Shown here: positions 17,270 through 26,065 of the stretch, in pieces
Numbering within the stretch: the stretch's first letter is position 1
Layout: each line of letters begins with the position of its first letter
Assembly: GCA_039177555.1 (NCBI GenBank)
Contig: JBCDFV010000018.1
Coordinates: 18,762-82,761 of the forward strand
Length of the DNA: 64,000 bases
DNA from: JANQGH01 sp039177555
GTDB taxonomy: Bacteria > Pseudomonadota > Alphaproteobacteria > DSM-16000 > Inquilinaceae
Reading direction: 5' to 3'
Program-made: the position numbers and the translations under genes
The notes under the pieces: model-generated
Seen by the model: only the letters and a program-made list of their open reading frames with translations
The model's database searches: none
What the model was told of the DNA's origin: nothing

Positions 17270-18742
17270 TCAGAGGCCCAGCATCGGCCGGATCACGAAA
17301 TAGACCATGCCCGAGACCACCACGATGGCGAAGACGTTCAGCCACAAACCGGCACGCGCCATGTCGCCGATCCGCAGACCCTCGTAGGAAAAGACGATGG
17401 CGTTGGAGGGGGTCGCGACCGGCATCATGAAGGCCATCGAGGCCGCGAACGCGACGGGCAGTGCCAGCAGGCGCGGATCGAGCCCCAGGCCGACCGCAAC
17501 GGCCGCGAGCACGGGCAGGAACGTGGCCGTCGTGGCCGTGTTGGAGGTGAGTTCGGTTGCGAACACGATCACCGTCGTGATGACCACGATCAGAACGAAG
17601 GTTGAAACCTGGAACCCCGCGACCGAGGCGCCGATCCAAGCCGCCAAGCCCGTCTCCTGAAAGCCCTGGGCCAACGCGAGGCCGCCGCCGAACAGGATCA
17701 GCACGCTCCAGGGCAGCGCCTTCGCGGTATCCCAATCGAGCGCAAAGCGGCCTTTCGAGAGCGAAAGCGGCACTGCGAAGAGCACGATCGCGGCGGCGAT
17801 AACAATCGAGGTGTCGCTGATGGGCAGGCCCGTGAGGGCGGCAATCGGCTGGCGGAAGACCCAGCCGAAGGCGGTCAGCGCGAAGGTCGCGCCAACGATC
17901 TTCTCATGCAGGCTCATCGGACCCAGGGCCGCGATCTGGTCGCGAATGGCATCGCTGGCATCGCCGATTTGGATGTCGCGCGGCGGATAGAGAACGCCGG
18001 TCAAAAGCAGCCAGCACAGCGGCAGCATGACGATCGTCAGCGGCAGGCCTAGCTGCATCCACTGGAAGAAGCTGATCTGAAGGCCGTATTCGCCTTCCAG
18101 CGTGCTGGCCAGCAGCGCGTTGGGCGCGGTGCCGATCAACGTGCTGACCCCGCCGATGGACGAGGCGTAGGCAATGCCCAGCATCAGCGCGACGCCGAAG
18201 CCGCGCACGGCGGCCTGATCGTCGCAGCGCTGGCCGACGAAGCCGATGACGGAGATGCCGACAGTGAACATCAGCATGGCCGCCCCCGGATTCGAAATCC
18301 ACATAGACAGGAACGCCGTCGCCAGCATGAAGCCGAGAATGATGCGGCGCGGGCTGCCGCCGATCAGGTTCACGATATGCAGGGCCAATCGGCGGTGCAG
18401 CCCGGCCGACTGTATGGCCATCGCCAGCATGAAGCCGCCGAGGAACAGGAAAATCAGCGGATGGCCGTAATCCTCGGTCACCGCCCGAATGGGCGCGATC
18501 TCGTAGACCGGCATTACCACGATCGGCACAAGGGCCGTGGCGGCCAGGGGCAAGGCTTCCGTCAGCCACCAGATCGCCATCCACGTCGCCAGGGAGACCA
18601 GCCGCCAGGCCTCCGGCGGCATGCCCTCGGGCGCGGGCAGCAGCATCAGGATCACCGACGCGGCCGGACCCGCGATCAACACGAAGAGCTTGCGGGCCGG
18701 ACGGGCAGCCGGGCGCTCACCCGCGGGCGACACATCGGTCAT
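17270..18742 (-). CDS. DASS (SLC13-like) anion/sodium symporter
   Basis: This is a 490-residue inner-membrane carrier with about eleven membrane spans, of the divalent anion:sodium symporter family, which imports dicarboxylates, citrate or sulfate. The second SNT signature (ELTSNTATTATFLP) is intact. The first, at residues 150-152, reads SNP (WISNPGAAML) instead of SNT. The start at 18742 has GAGGAG about 8 bases upstream; an in-frame ATG at 18826 has no such support. It is convergent with the LacI-type gene and seems to be a single-gene unit. The substrate is unknown. Confidence 0.87.
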   Translation of the reverse strand: MTDVSPAGERPAARPARKLFVLIAGPAASVILMLLPAPEGMPPEAWRLVSLATWMAIWWLTEALPLAATALVPIVVMPVYEIAPIRAVTEDYGHPLIFLFLGGFMLAMAIQSAGLHRRLALHIVNLIGGSPRRIILGFMLATAFLSMWISNPGAAMLMFTVGISVIGFVGQRCDDQAAVRGFGVALMLGIAYASSIGGVSTLIGTAPNALLASTLEGEYGLQISFFQWMQLGLPLTIVMLPLCWLLLTGVLYPPRDIQIGDASDAIRDQIAALGPMSLHEKIVGATFALTAFGWVFRQPIAALTGLPISDTSIVIAAAIVLFAVPLSLSKGRFALDWDTAKALPWSVLILFGGGLALAQGFQETGLAAWIGASVAGFQVSTFVLIVVITTVIVFATELTSNTATTATFLPVLAAVAVGLGLDPRLLALPVAFAASMAFMMPVATPSNAIVFSYEGLRIGDMARAGLWLNVFAIVVVSGMVYFVIRPMLGL

Positions 18743-19019
18743 TTGGCGATCTCCTCGTCGGAAGGCACAAGGCAGGGGAGCCCCGAACCAATAGGCCGTC
18801 AAGGTAGCGAGCGGATTCGCCTGCAATCGAAGTCAGGGCTGAAGACTCTCAGCATCCGCGCTGGCACGCTGGTAGACGTGCAGCATGCACGCACGGTCCG
18901 GCGCAAGAACCGCTGGCGCAACGTCGTTGGCCCTTCTGCCCTGCCCCACACGATGTTGCGACCAGCCTGCCGGTCAATTATGTTCATTTTGAATACACCG
19001 CCAAACAAAGGGGCTTGCC

Positions 19020-19280
19020 GTGGCGACCACCAGCCTCAGCCTTGGGCTGCATTGGGAAGAGTTTGTCAGGGCCGAGGTGCGCAGCGGGCGCTACAAGTCC
19101 GCCAGCGAAGTGGTTCGCGCTGCGCTGCGGGAGTTGGAAGACAAGGGCAAGCGCCTGGAGGCCCTGCGCACTCATCTAGCGGAGGGCGCGGACCAGGCGG
19201 CCCGTGGAGACTTCGTCGAGACGTTTGATGTCGAGGCGGTAATCTCCGGCGCTATCGCAAGGGCCGGCGATGGGCGGTGA
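19020..19280 (+). CDS. parD: ParD-type antitoxin
   Basis: This 86-residue protein has an N-terminal ribbon-helix-helix (SLSLGLHWEEFVRAEVRSGR, then SASEVVRAALR), the DNA-binding half of ParD antitoxins. The acidic C-terminal part would wrap and block the toxin. It starts at GTG 19020 with AAAGGGGC about 6 bases before. The upstream region is AT-rich and contains GTTCATTTTGAAT, a possible autoregulatory site. The stop overlaps the toxin start by 4 bases, the usual toxin-antitoxin arrangement. Confidence 0.88.
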   Translation: MATTSLSLGLHWEEFVRAEVRSGRYKSASEVVRAALRELEDKGKRLEALRTHLAEGADQAARGDFVETFDVEAVISGAIARAGDGR

Positions 19281-19570
19281 AGGGCGTTAGGCTAACGCCA
19301 AGTGCGCTGCGAGACCTGGAGTCGATCGCCGATTACACGCTCGACCAATGGGGGCACGATCAAATGGCCCACTATCTGCGTAAACTCAATGGTCGGTTCG
19401 AATGGCTCGCCCGCAATCCGTTACTCGGCCGGGCCAGAGACGATATCGGGAAGGACTATCGCTGCTTTCCGGAAGGCGAGCATCTCGTCTTCTACATCGT
19501 CGGGAAAGACCACATCACGATCATTGGACTGCCGCATCGGGCGATGGATATCGGCGGCTTCTTTGTCTGA
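19277..19570 (+). CDS. parE: ParE/RelE-superfamily toxin
   Basis: This 97-residue protein has the RelE/ParE fold: LTPSALRDLESIADYTLDQWG, NGRFEWLARNPLLGR, and a C-terminal strand with YRCFPEGEHLVFYIV and HRAMDIGGFF. ParE toxins act on DNA gyrase, unlike the RelE ribonucleases; the length and the C-terminal pattern fit ParE better. Translation starts at GTG within the antitoxin stop. A single chromosomal pair like this may serve stabilisation or be a leftover of a mobile element. Confidence 0.88.
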   Translation: MKGVRLTPSALRDLESIADYTLDQWGHDQMAHYLRKLNGRFEWLARNPLLGRARDDIGKDYRCFPEGEHLVFYIVGKDHITIIGLPHRAMDIGGFFV

Positions 19571-19599
19571 TGCCAATTCCAAGCCGGGAGAGCAGAGGA

Positions 19600-20160
19600 A
19601 TGGTTCGAACCGAGCGCGAGAAAATGGTCGCGGGAGAGTGGTACACATGCATCGACGACGAGCTGGAGCGATTGCGCCGGCGCGCCCGCAACGCGGTCCA
19701 TCAGCACAACACGATGCCTCCGGACGAACGCGGCGCCGTGGGCGCGGCGCTCGCCGACCTGTTCGGCAGTGTCGCAGGAGACATCTTCATCGAGGCGCCG
19801 TTTCATTGCGCCTACGGCTTCAACCTCCATTTCGATCGAAACATCTATCTGAACGCCGGCTGCGTGATCCTCGATACGGCCCCGGTTTCGATCGGTGCCG
19901 GCACGATGTTCGGGCCCGGCGTCCACATCTATTGTCCGGAACATCACGGCGAGGTGGAGAGACGGCGCGCCGGGCTTGAAATCGCCCGGCCCGTCCGGAT
20001 CGGCGCGGATGTCTGGGTCGGCGGCCGGGCGGTGATCCTCGGCGGCGTGACGATCGGCGACGGCGCCATCGTCGGCGCGGGTTCAGTCGTTACCAAAAGC
20101 GTGCCGGCGCACGCGACCGTCGTCGGCAATCCGGCCAAGCCGGTCGGCAGCCCCCGATAA
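19600..20160 (+). CDS. Maltose O-acetyltransferase-like hexapeptide acetyltransferase
   Basis: This 186-residue cytoplasmic acetyltransferase is of the NodL/Maa/LacA type. The N-terminal helical part includes EKMVAGEWYTCIDDELERLR, as in Maa. The left-handed beta-helix follows, with IYLNAGCVILD, SIGAGTMFGPGV, IGADVWVGGRAVILGGVTIG and VGNPAKPV. A His pair in PEHHGEV sits where the catalytic His is expected. The acceptor is a sugar or glycoside that cannot be named. The start at 19600 has a purine-rich GGGAGAGCAGAGGA before it. It follows the toxin gene by 29 bases. Confidence 0.87.
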   Translation: MVRTEREKMVAGEWYTCIDDELERLRRRARNAVHQHNTMPPDERGAVGAALADLFGSVAGDIFIEAPFHCAYGFNLHFDRNIYLNAGCVILDTAPVSIGAGTMFGPGVHIYCPEHHGEVERRRAGLEIARPVRIGADVWVGGRAVILGGVTIGDGAIVGAGSVVTKSVPAHATVVGNPAKPVGSPR

Positions 20161-20179
20161 GCCGACGACCTTCCGACCC

Positions 20180-20773
20180 TCAGCCAGAATCGCGCACCAG
20201 AGACCTGCGGGCGAGTTCCTTCATCGTCTCGATGTACTGGCCTTGAGACCAGCCACAGTCTTGAACCAACTGTTCCCAATTGCGAACGGACAACAGCGTC
20301 CATAGCAGATCGGTCGCCTCCTCCACCGATCGATCCGGCGTTAGCGTGCCGTCCCGAGCCAGGGCCCTGACGGCGGCCTCACAGCCCTGGCGGACCGCCT
20401 GCATTCTGTCCGACCAGGCGGCGGCGGCTTCTTCGTCCGTGTTCTCCATGGCGAGCAGGGCCTTGGCCATGCCGTAGATCTCGGGGATGTAGTTACCCCA
20501 GGCCTCGATAAAGGCGGACAGCCGTTCGACGCCCGTTGTCGCGCTGCGGCTTGCCGCGAGCCGCTTATCGACATGCTTGACCTCGTCCAGATACAGCGTG
20601 GTCGCGACCAGCAGTTCGGCGCGGGTCGGGAAGTGCAGGTAGACCGCTTGGCGGCTGATGCCCGCCTCTCTTGCAATGTCGGCCATGCGCACCCCTTCGG
20701 CCTGACCGGACTCCAAGAGCCGCCAGGCCGCCTCAAGAATGCGCGTTCGCGTCATCGGTTTTTCACTTGACAT
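20180..20773 (-). CDS. TetR family regulator
   Basis: This is a 197-residue regulator. The N-terminal helix-turn-helix covers TRILEAAWRLLESGQ and GISRQAVYLHFPTRAEL at about residues 37-53. The C-terminal domain is helical with a Trp-rich patch near the end (LWTLLSVRNWEQL). The start codon lies inside the first of three TTGACAnnnTGTCAA sites, so self-repression is likely. It is divergent from an NAD(P)H quinone reductase-like gene and a DUF1772 gene, the likely regulon. Confidence 0.9.
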   Translation of the reverse strand: MSSEKPMTRTRILEAAWRLLESGQAEGVRMADIAREAGISRQAVYLHFPTRAELLVATTLYLDEVKHVDKRLAASRSATTGVERLSAFIEAWGNYIPEIYGMAKALLAMENTDEEAAAAWSDRMQAVRQGCEAAVRALARDGTLTPDRSVEEATDLLWTLLSVRNWEQLVQDCGWSQGQYIETMKELARRSLVRDSG

Positions 20774-20822
20774 GGTGTCAATCTAGTGCCACTTGACGCC
20801 ATGTCAATTGACACGGTGTCAA
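20767..20822. promoter_or_regulatory. Three copies of a 15-bp operator
   Basis: The sites are TTGACATGGTGTCAA (20767-20781), TTGACGCCATGTCAA (20793-20807) and TTGACACGGTGTCAA (20808-20822). All follow TTGACR-N3-TGTCAA. The second and third abut without a gap, and the first covers the regulator start codon. A further half-site (GTGACAGG) follows at 20823. They are the probable binding sites of the adjacent TetR protein. Confidence 0.8.
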
Positions 20823-20853
20823 GTGACAGGATGTTTAGCGAAAGGAACAGACA

Positions 20854-21438
20854 ATGACGAAGCGGGTTTTCATCTGGGTTGCCCATCCAAGGGCGGGGTC
20901 CCTGTGCGAAGGCATTGCCGACGCCTATCAGGCCGGGGTCGAGAAGGCCGGCGGCCAAGTGCGGCGTATGGATCTCGGGACCATGTCGTTCGACATGAAC
21001 TTCGAAGGCTACGGCAATGACGCGCCGCCTTTGGAACCAGATTTGGCCGCCTGGCAGGACGCAATCGCGTGGTCCGATCACGTGTTTTTCGTGCATCCCT
21101 ATTGGTGGGGTGCGATGCCGACGAAGGCGAAGGCCGTGCTCGATCGCGCGCTGACGCCTGGGTTCGCCTTCAAGTATCACCGCAAGGGCGTGGCCTGGGA
21201 CAAGTTGCTGGCCGGCAAGACGGCGGACGCGATCATCACCTCCGACACCCCGCCACTGCTTGACACTATCCTCTACCGCAAGCCGGCGCGCCGCGTGATC
21301 AAGAACCAGGTGCTGGGCTTTTGCGGCATTCAGGCGAGAAAGATCATCCAGTTCGGCTCGGTCAAGCTGGCAGGCCCGAAGAAGATCGCGGGCTGGGTTG
21401 GCCGCGCCGAGCGTCTTGGCGCCAGCGCCGCCGCCTAA
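20854..21438 (+). CDS. NAD(P)H:quinone oxidoreductase-like flavoprotein
   Basis: This is a 194-residue flavodoxin-fold enzyme of the NQO/KefF/MdaB family. The FMN or FAD-binding segments are AHPRAGSLCEGIADAY (residues 9-24) and FFVHPYWWGAMPTKAKAVLDR (about 78-97), followed by LDR-ALTPGFAFKY. Such proteins reduce quinones or electrophiles by two electrons. It is divergent from a TetR regulator with three operators in the gap and followed by a DUF1772 gene, an arrangement that suggests induction by a small electrophile or aromatic compound. Confidence 0.88.
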   Translation: MTKRVFIWVAHPRAGSLCEGIADAYQAGVEKAGGQVRRMDLGTMSFDMNFEGYGNDAPPLEPDLAAWQDAIAWSDHVFFVHPYWWGAMPTKAKAVLDRALTPGFAFKYHRKGVAWDKLLAGKTADAIITSDTPPLLDTILYRKPARRVIKNQVLGFCGIQARKIIQFGSVKLAGPKKIAGWVGRAERLGASAAA

Positions 21439-21481
21439 CGCCACCTCTCAAACCGCCGCAACCAAAACCCCGGAGGGAACC

Positions 21482-21973
21482 ATGTTTGCCGATTGGATCG
21501 TCTACGCCTGTGTCATCGCCGCGCTGGCCAGCGGCCTTATTGCCGGCGTGTTTCTGACGTTTTCGGACTTTGTCATGAGATCGCTGATCGCCGCCCATCC
21601 CGAAGGCGGCATCGAAGCCATGCAGAACATCAACCGCAAGGTCTACGGGTCGGTGTTTCTGGTGCTGTTCATGACGATGGCGCCCCTATCGGTCGCGCTG
21701 GCCGTCTATGCCAGCCTGGCCGCCACCGGTACCGCCGCAGCCTGGATCGTTGCCGGCGCGGCAATCTATGTGATCGGCGTCTTTCTGGTCACGATTGCGT
21801 GCAATGTCCCGATGAACAAGCGGCTGGACCGGATGGACCACGCTGCCCGCGAGACCGCCGACTATTGGCGCGCCTATGGCTCGGTCTGGACCCGCTGGAA
21901 CCATGTGCGGACGGTTGGATCGCTGGCGACCAGCGTTTGCTTTCTTGTCGCCGGCGTCACGCTGGCCCAATAG
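21482..21973 (+). CDS. DUF1772 (anthrone oxygenase-like) membrane protein
   Basis: This 163-residue membrane protein has four hydrophobic segments. The pattern fits DUF1772: GLIAGVFLTFSDFVM near residues 20-34, NINRKVYGSVF near 52, CNVPMNKRLDRMD near 105, then WRAYGSVWTRWNHVRT near 128-143. Some family members are anthrone oxygenases; no activity can be inferred here. The ATG at 21482 follows GGAGGGAACC. It lies 43 bases downstream of the quinone reductase gene and is probably cotranscribed with it. Confidence 0.85.
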   Translation: MFADWIVYACVIAALASGLIAGVFLTFSDFVMRSLIAAHPEGGIEAMQNINRKVYGSVFLVLFMTMAPLSVALAVYASLAATGTAAAWIVAGAAIYVIGVFLVTIACNVPMNKRLDRMDHAARETADYWRAYGSVWTRWNHVRTVGSLATSVCFLVAGVTLAQ

Positions 21974-21983
21974 GCCAAGTCGG

Positions 21984-22018
21984 CGACAAGCCGGCCGACG
22001 GTTTAAGCCGCCTTGTCG
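21984..22018. terminator. Convergent-gene hairpin
   Basis: CGACAAGCCGGC pairs with GCCGCCTTGTCG with a single mismatch around an 11-base loop. It lies between the convergent ends of the DUF1772 gene and the winged-helix/TPR gene, so it probably terminates both. Confidence 0.55.
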
Positions 22019-22058
22019 AACGGTGACAGGCCACAAAAATCCTGACCGCGGCCGAGCC

Positions 22059-23288
22059 CTAGTTCACCGGTACCCGTTCCAGGCGCCGGAAGCGGGGTTC
22101 GGCGCGCAGGCCCACAAATTCCGGATAGCCGCCGACCCAGCCGAGAGAGGCCGAGCCCTGGTCGGTGCAGTCCTGCAGCATATCAAGCGCCTCGCCAAAC
22201 ATACCCGTGCGCGCATAGGTCAGCGCGACGATGCGACGTGCCGCCTCAGGGCGCTGCGCCAGACCCTCTGCCAGCTCGCGGGCGCGAAGAACCTCGCCCT
22301 GCGCCATGTGGCAAGCCGCAGCGGTAACAATGCCGCGCACGCTGTTGTTGCCGAGATGGCTGCTTAGCCCCAAGGCGATGCCGGCCCTTTTCTGCCGCGT
22401 CGCAGCCTCCTCATGGCGTCCCAGACCACGCAGCGCGGAGGCTGCCAGATGGTGGCAGTGATAGTCGTCGCCGCCCAAGCGTGCGGCGCGGTCAAGCAAC
22501 AGGGCGGCGGTTTCGAATTCGCCCGCCATGATGCAAATCCGGCCGAGATAATAATGTGCGTCGAACGACGCCGAATCGACGGTCAGCGCCGCCAGGCAGG
22601 CCTGCTTGGCCTGATCCAGCGATCCGGCACAGAAGAGGGTCAAGCCCCTGGCGCATAGCGCCTCGGCACAACGCGAGTCGAGTTCGAGAGCCATCTGGCT
22701 GACGGCCAGCGCTTCATCGAGTTGATCCCGGCCGCCTCCGTAAAAGCCAACGACATGCGCCAGGGTCGTGGCCAACAAGGCCGTTGCCGGCGCAAAATGT
22801 GGGCTCTCGTCCATCGAGACGCGCAGCAGGGTCATCGTTTCGGTCAACGAGGTCAGGCCACCCCGTTCGAACGTGTCGTACGCCGCGAGATAGGTGGTGT
22901 AACCGTTCAGCGAGATCGAGGCTGGCAGCGCCTTGGCCAGGCCGGGCAAAGCCAACGTCGTCTCTTGATCGCGCTGCACCGGGCTGGCCAGGCGATAGCC
23001 ATGCTTGGGGATGGTTTCGATATGCCGGGGCCCGCCGCGCTGGTCGCCCAACGCACGCCGAAGTTCGGAAATCGCGTGCGTCAGCACCTCTTCGCCAACG
23101 GTCACTGTCGGCCAGACCTGGTCCAGCAGCATGTCGCGGGTGCACACGCCGCCATCGGCGTCAGCCAAGGCGGACAACACGGCCGCAGCCTTCGGCGATA
23201 TCCGCCGCTCAGCCGATCCGTTCGTCAGGCGCCGTCGATCCGGGTCGAATGTCCAGGCGCCAATCTTCAAGGTCGAGGATTGGTCCAT
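22059..23288 (-). CDS. Winged-helix regulator with TPR-like repeats
   Basis: This 409-residue protein has an OmpR-type winged helix at the N-terminus (about residues 8-103; LTHAISELRRALGD and a IPKHGYRL wing), like CadC or adenylate-cyclase-type regulators. There is no receiver domain and no clear membrane span. The rest is helical with TPR-like repeats, for example EALAVSQMALELDSRCAEAL and ACLAALTVDSASFDAHYYLG around 195-250. The architecture suggests a regulator that senses a protein or ligand through its repeats. The gene stands alone and the targets are unknown. Confidence 0.85.
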   Translation of the reverse strand: MDQSSTLKIGAWTFDPDRRRLTNGSAERRISPKAAAVLSALADADGGVCTRDMLLDQVWPTVTVGEEVLTHAISELRRALGDQRGGPRHIETIPKHGYRLASPVQRDQETTLALPGLAKALPASISLNGYTTYLAAYDTFERGGLTSLTETMTLLRVSMDESPHFAPATALLATTLAHVVGFYGGGRDQLDEALAVSQMALELDSRCAEALCARGLTLFCAGSLDQAKQACLAALTVDSASFDAHYYLGRICIMAGEFETAALLLDRAARLGGDDYHCHHLAASALRGLGRHEEAATRQKRAGIALGLSSHLGNNSVRGIVTAAACHMAQGEVLRARELAEGLAQRPEAARRIVALTYARTGMFGEALDMLQDCTDQGSASLGWVGGYPEFVGLRAEPRFRRLERVPVN

Positions 23289-23464
23289 GTCCTAATACAA
23301 CGTCGATTAGCGTGAAGGTATTGTTAAAGTCAGCTCTCTTAATCAAAGAGGCGCAACGGCGCGAGCGAAATTCGGGCTCAAGGCCCCCCGCTCAAGCAAA
23401 TGTGTTCAACAGTTGAAGGCCCGCGCGCCACCAACAGCCTGTGTTTCAGAACCGGTCGTCAACG

Positions 23465-24052
23465 TCAGTGACCGCGGTCACGATTGGGATAGAGCCAAAA
23501 GGCCAGCAGCCGGATGAAACGGGGCATGATGACGTAGGTCATGAGCGCCACGACAATCGCAACTGCCACGGCTACCTGAAGCAGCGCCGGTAATGAGCCG
23601 AAACCTGGGACAAACCCCATGACCACGCGCACGACCTCTATTGTCGGAAACAGCGCGACAAATGTCGTGATGGCCATTTTGTAGGCCGGAGGCCGGCCTT
23701 GGGCATTGGCGGAAGCTGGAAGTGTGAACCAGGTTTCCAGTCCGGTCAGCCAGGTCAAGTGGGGCTTTCCCTCGGTGAAATGGTTGGCGACCTCGATCAA
23801 CTTGGTATGAACGTCCGACGCCTCCCAAGCACGCAGATGCTGCTCGCTGTCGAACAAGCAGACAATCCGATAGGCCTGCTGTTCCGGTGGCGACGGGCGG
23901 ATCACATGTGAACTGCTGTAGCCCGGCGCTTGGCGCATCGCAGCCCCGAGCTCGTCGATCACCTTTTCCAGTCGGTCTTCGTAACCGGCCTTTGGGACGC
24001 GCTCGATGATCTTGATTGCGGTCTGACTACCGTGTTTGGCGTCTTCTGCCAC
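23465..24052 (-). CDS. Antibiotic biosynthesis monooxygenase-like domain with membrane anchor
   Basis: This is a 195-residue two-part protein. Residues about 12-105 form a ferredoxin-like ABM domain (TAIKIIERVPKAG, GYSSSHVIRPSP, FDSEQHLRAW). The C-terminal half has two or three membrane spans (about 128-150 and 158-180, with a VIMPRFIRLLAFWLYP tail). Proteins of this architecture are uncharacterised. The ABM fold alone does not prove monooxygenase activity. It is a single-gene unit; the 176-bp gap upstream holds no recognised element. Confidence 0.8.
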   Translation of the reverse strand: MAEDAKHGSQTAIKIIERVPKAGYEDRLEKVIDELGAAMRQAPGYSSSHVIRPSPPEQQAYRIVCLFDSEQHLRAWEASDVHTKLIEVANHFTEGKPHLTWLTGLETWFTLPASANAQGRPPAYKMAITTFVALFPTIEVVRVVMGFVPGFGSLPALLQVAVAVAIVVALMTYVIMPRFIRLLAFWLYPNRDRGH

Positions 24053-24215
24053 GCTCCGCCCCTCCTTCCAATCGGCGTTGCGCTACCGCGCGAACGGGCT
24101 TAACGCCGCAACAGATTGATCATGACTGTTTGCAACTAAGCTCTGTAGCATACCAGCGGCAAGCCCGCCCGGCCAAACCGCCACGGCGGAACAGACGCTC
24201 AAAACCGAGGAAAAC

Positions 24216-24755
24216 ATGTCGAAACCGTGGATTTGTCTTTCCGATCATCCTGGAAAAGCACTGCTGGCCGCCTTGGGCATCGCCGCCGGCCTCGCCAGCA
24301 CGGCCGCCGCGCAGGACGCGCCGCTGTCCGACTGCTTCGACGCCGTCGGTACCTACATTGCGGAGAAGACGGTCGCCTCGGGCGATGCCGGCCCCAGCCT
24401 GATATCGCTGACCAACGGTGGCCACGCCTTCCTGGTCGATGCCAACCAGGCCGGTGTCGAAGGCTACGCGCCGTTTTCCGACGGGCTGGGCGCCTGGCGC
24501 TGTGTCGCGGCCGACCTTGACACCATCCACATCCATGCGACGGTCATGGACTTTACCTTCGTCACCGCCGACCACCCCGAACAGCAGATCGCCCGCCTCG
24601 ATTACACGGTCGCGTACGATGTGGAGTCCGAAGTGTTCCAGGGCACGGCGGAGCTTTACTTTCTGCCGCTGCACAGCGACCCGACCGACCGCGACGCCCT
24701 GCCGGAGCCGGCCTTGACCATCGACCTGACCGGCGTGCGCGTGACCGCGTTCTGA
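24216..24755 (+). CDS. Secreted protein of unknown function
   Basis: This 179-residue protein starts with a signal peptide (hydrophobic LLAALGIAAGLASTAAAQ, cleavage near residue 33). The mature part is rich in beta-prone segments, has two Cys (DCFDAVG and WRCVAAD) that could form a disulfide, and ends TIDLTGVRVTAF. I do not recognise a family. It precedes the cation antiporter gene by 148 bases, but a shared operon is not clear. Confidence 0.72.
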   Translation: MSKPWICLSDHPGKALLAALGIAAGLASTAAAQDAPLSDCFDAVGTYIAEKTVASGDAGPSLISLTNGGHAFLVDANQAGVEGYAPFSDGLGAWRCVAADLDTIHIHATVMDFTFVTADHPEQQIARLDYTVAYDVESEVFQGTAELYFLPLHSDPTDRDALPEPALTIDLTGVRVTAF

Positions 24756-24903
24756 AGGCGCCGCGATGGGGATGATGCCCGACCGGCCAACCAGACCCAC
24801 CGTCGGCTCTAGCTGTCCATAGTCTTTGCATTCCAGGCCTGCTTGGCTAGGCTCGATTCTGCGAATTCCAGTCACCGGCGGTCATTGCTTCGGAAAGGGC
24901 GTC

Positions 24904-26025
24904 ATGCTCTCGATCATCCGGTCCGAGCTGCCATTCATCGCCGGGGTCGCGACCCTCGCGGTGCTGTGGACCGTCGGATCGGGCCTGCTTGCCGATCTGG
25001 CAAACCCGATCGTCACGCCGCTGGTCTTTCTGTGGATCTTCGCGGTCATGGTCTGGGGGGCCTTCAGTGTCGTCAGCCATGCCGACGCCCTGGCCGAGCT
25101 TCTGGGCGAGCCACTTGGCACGCTGGTTCTCACATTGTCGATCGTGGGCATCGAGGTCTCGCTGATCACCGCCATCATGCTGGCCGGTGAAGGCGCGCCG
25201 ACGCTGGCCCGCGACACAATGTTCGCCGTCTTGATGATCGTGCTGAACGGCATGGTCGGGGTCGCCCTGCTGGTCGGCGGGTTTCGCCACCGGGAACAGA
25301 CGTTCAACCTGCAAGGCGCCCAGGCCTTTCTGGCCGTGCTGGTACCGCTGTCGGTCGTCATTCTGATCCTGCCGAACTTCACAGTCTCAACACCCGACCC
25401 GACCCTATCGCCTTTGCAGGCGACGCTCTTTGCCCTGTTCACCCTTGCGCTCTACGCGGTTTTCCTGGCGATCCAGACGGTCCGTCACCGCAGCTTCTTT
25501 GTGCAGCCCGGCACGGACGTGACGATGGAAAGCCGCGCCGATGCCATTCATCGCGATCGCCCGGCCATTACCCGGACGCCGGGCTATCACGCCGTGTTTC
25601 TGGTGCTGACACTGGTTCCCATTGTCTTGCTGTCGAAGGACCTGGCGGTGATAGTCGATTTCGGCATCGAGGTCCTTAGTGCCCCGGCGGCGCTCGGTGG
25701 CGTTTTGATCGCCTCGCTAATCCTGGCACCCGAGGCGGTTTCAGCCCTCAAAGCCGCGCGGACAAACCATCTTCAGCGCTCGGTCAACATCTGCCTGGGT
25801 GCTTCGCTGTCGACGATCGGCATGACCGTGCCGGCCGTGCTCTTGGTCTCGCTTGTGACCGGCCAAGAGCTGTTGTTGGGCTTGTCACAGGTCGGCATGC
25901 TGCTGCTGATCCTCACCCTTCTGGTCTGCATCATGACGTTCGGCGGCAGACGCACCAACATGCTGCAAGGTGCGGTTCACCTCGTCTTGTTCCTGGTGTT
26001 TCTGGTGCTGACGATCGCGCCCTGA
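24904..26025 (+). CDS. Calcium/proton antiporter (ChaA/CaxA type)
   Basis: This 373-residue inner-membrane antiporter of the CaCA superfamily has about eleven spans in two inverted halves. Each half holds an acidic conserved segment: LSIVGIEVSLITAIMLAGEG near residue 80 in the first, and LILAPEAVSALKAA near residue 275 in the second. These carry the ion-binding Glu residues. The length matches ChaA-like proteins, which exchange Ca2+ or Na+/K+ for protons. The start at 24904 was chosen because it gives the normal N-terminus and AAAGG lies before it. Confidence 0.88.
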   Translation: MLSIIRSELPFIAGVATLAVLWTVGSGLLADLANPIVTPLVFLWIFAVMVWGAFSVVSHADALAELLGEPLGTLVLTLSIVGIEVSLITAIMLAGEGAPTLARDTMFAVLMIVLNGMVGVALLVGGFRHREQTFNLQGAQAFLAVLVPLSVVILILPNFTVSTPDPTLSPLQATLFALFTLALYAVFLAIQTVRHRSFFVQPGTDVTMESRADAIHRDRPAITRTPGYHAVFLVLTLVPIVLLSKDLAVIVDFGIEVLSAPAALGGVLIASLILAPEAVSALKAARTNHLQRSVNICLGASLSTIGMTVPAVLLVSLVTGQELLLGLSQVGMLLLILTLLVCIMTFGGRRTNMLQGAVHLVLFLVFLVLTIAP

Positions 26026-26065
26026 CCCGATGCCTGTCGGCCAGCCCAGACCTGATCCGGGTCGC

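Noticed and set aside
19598..19625. tRNA T-loop-like sequence GGTTCGAACC
   Set aside because: It lies inside the acetyltransferase start, with no acceptor stem, anticodon arm or CCA end around it.
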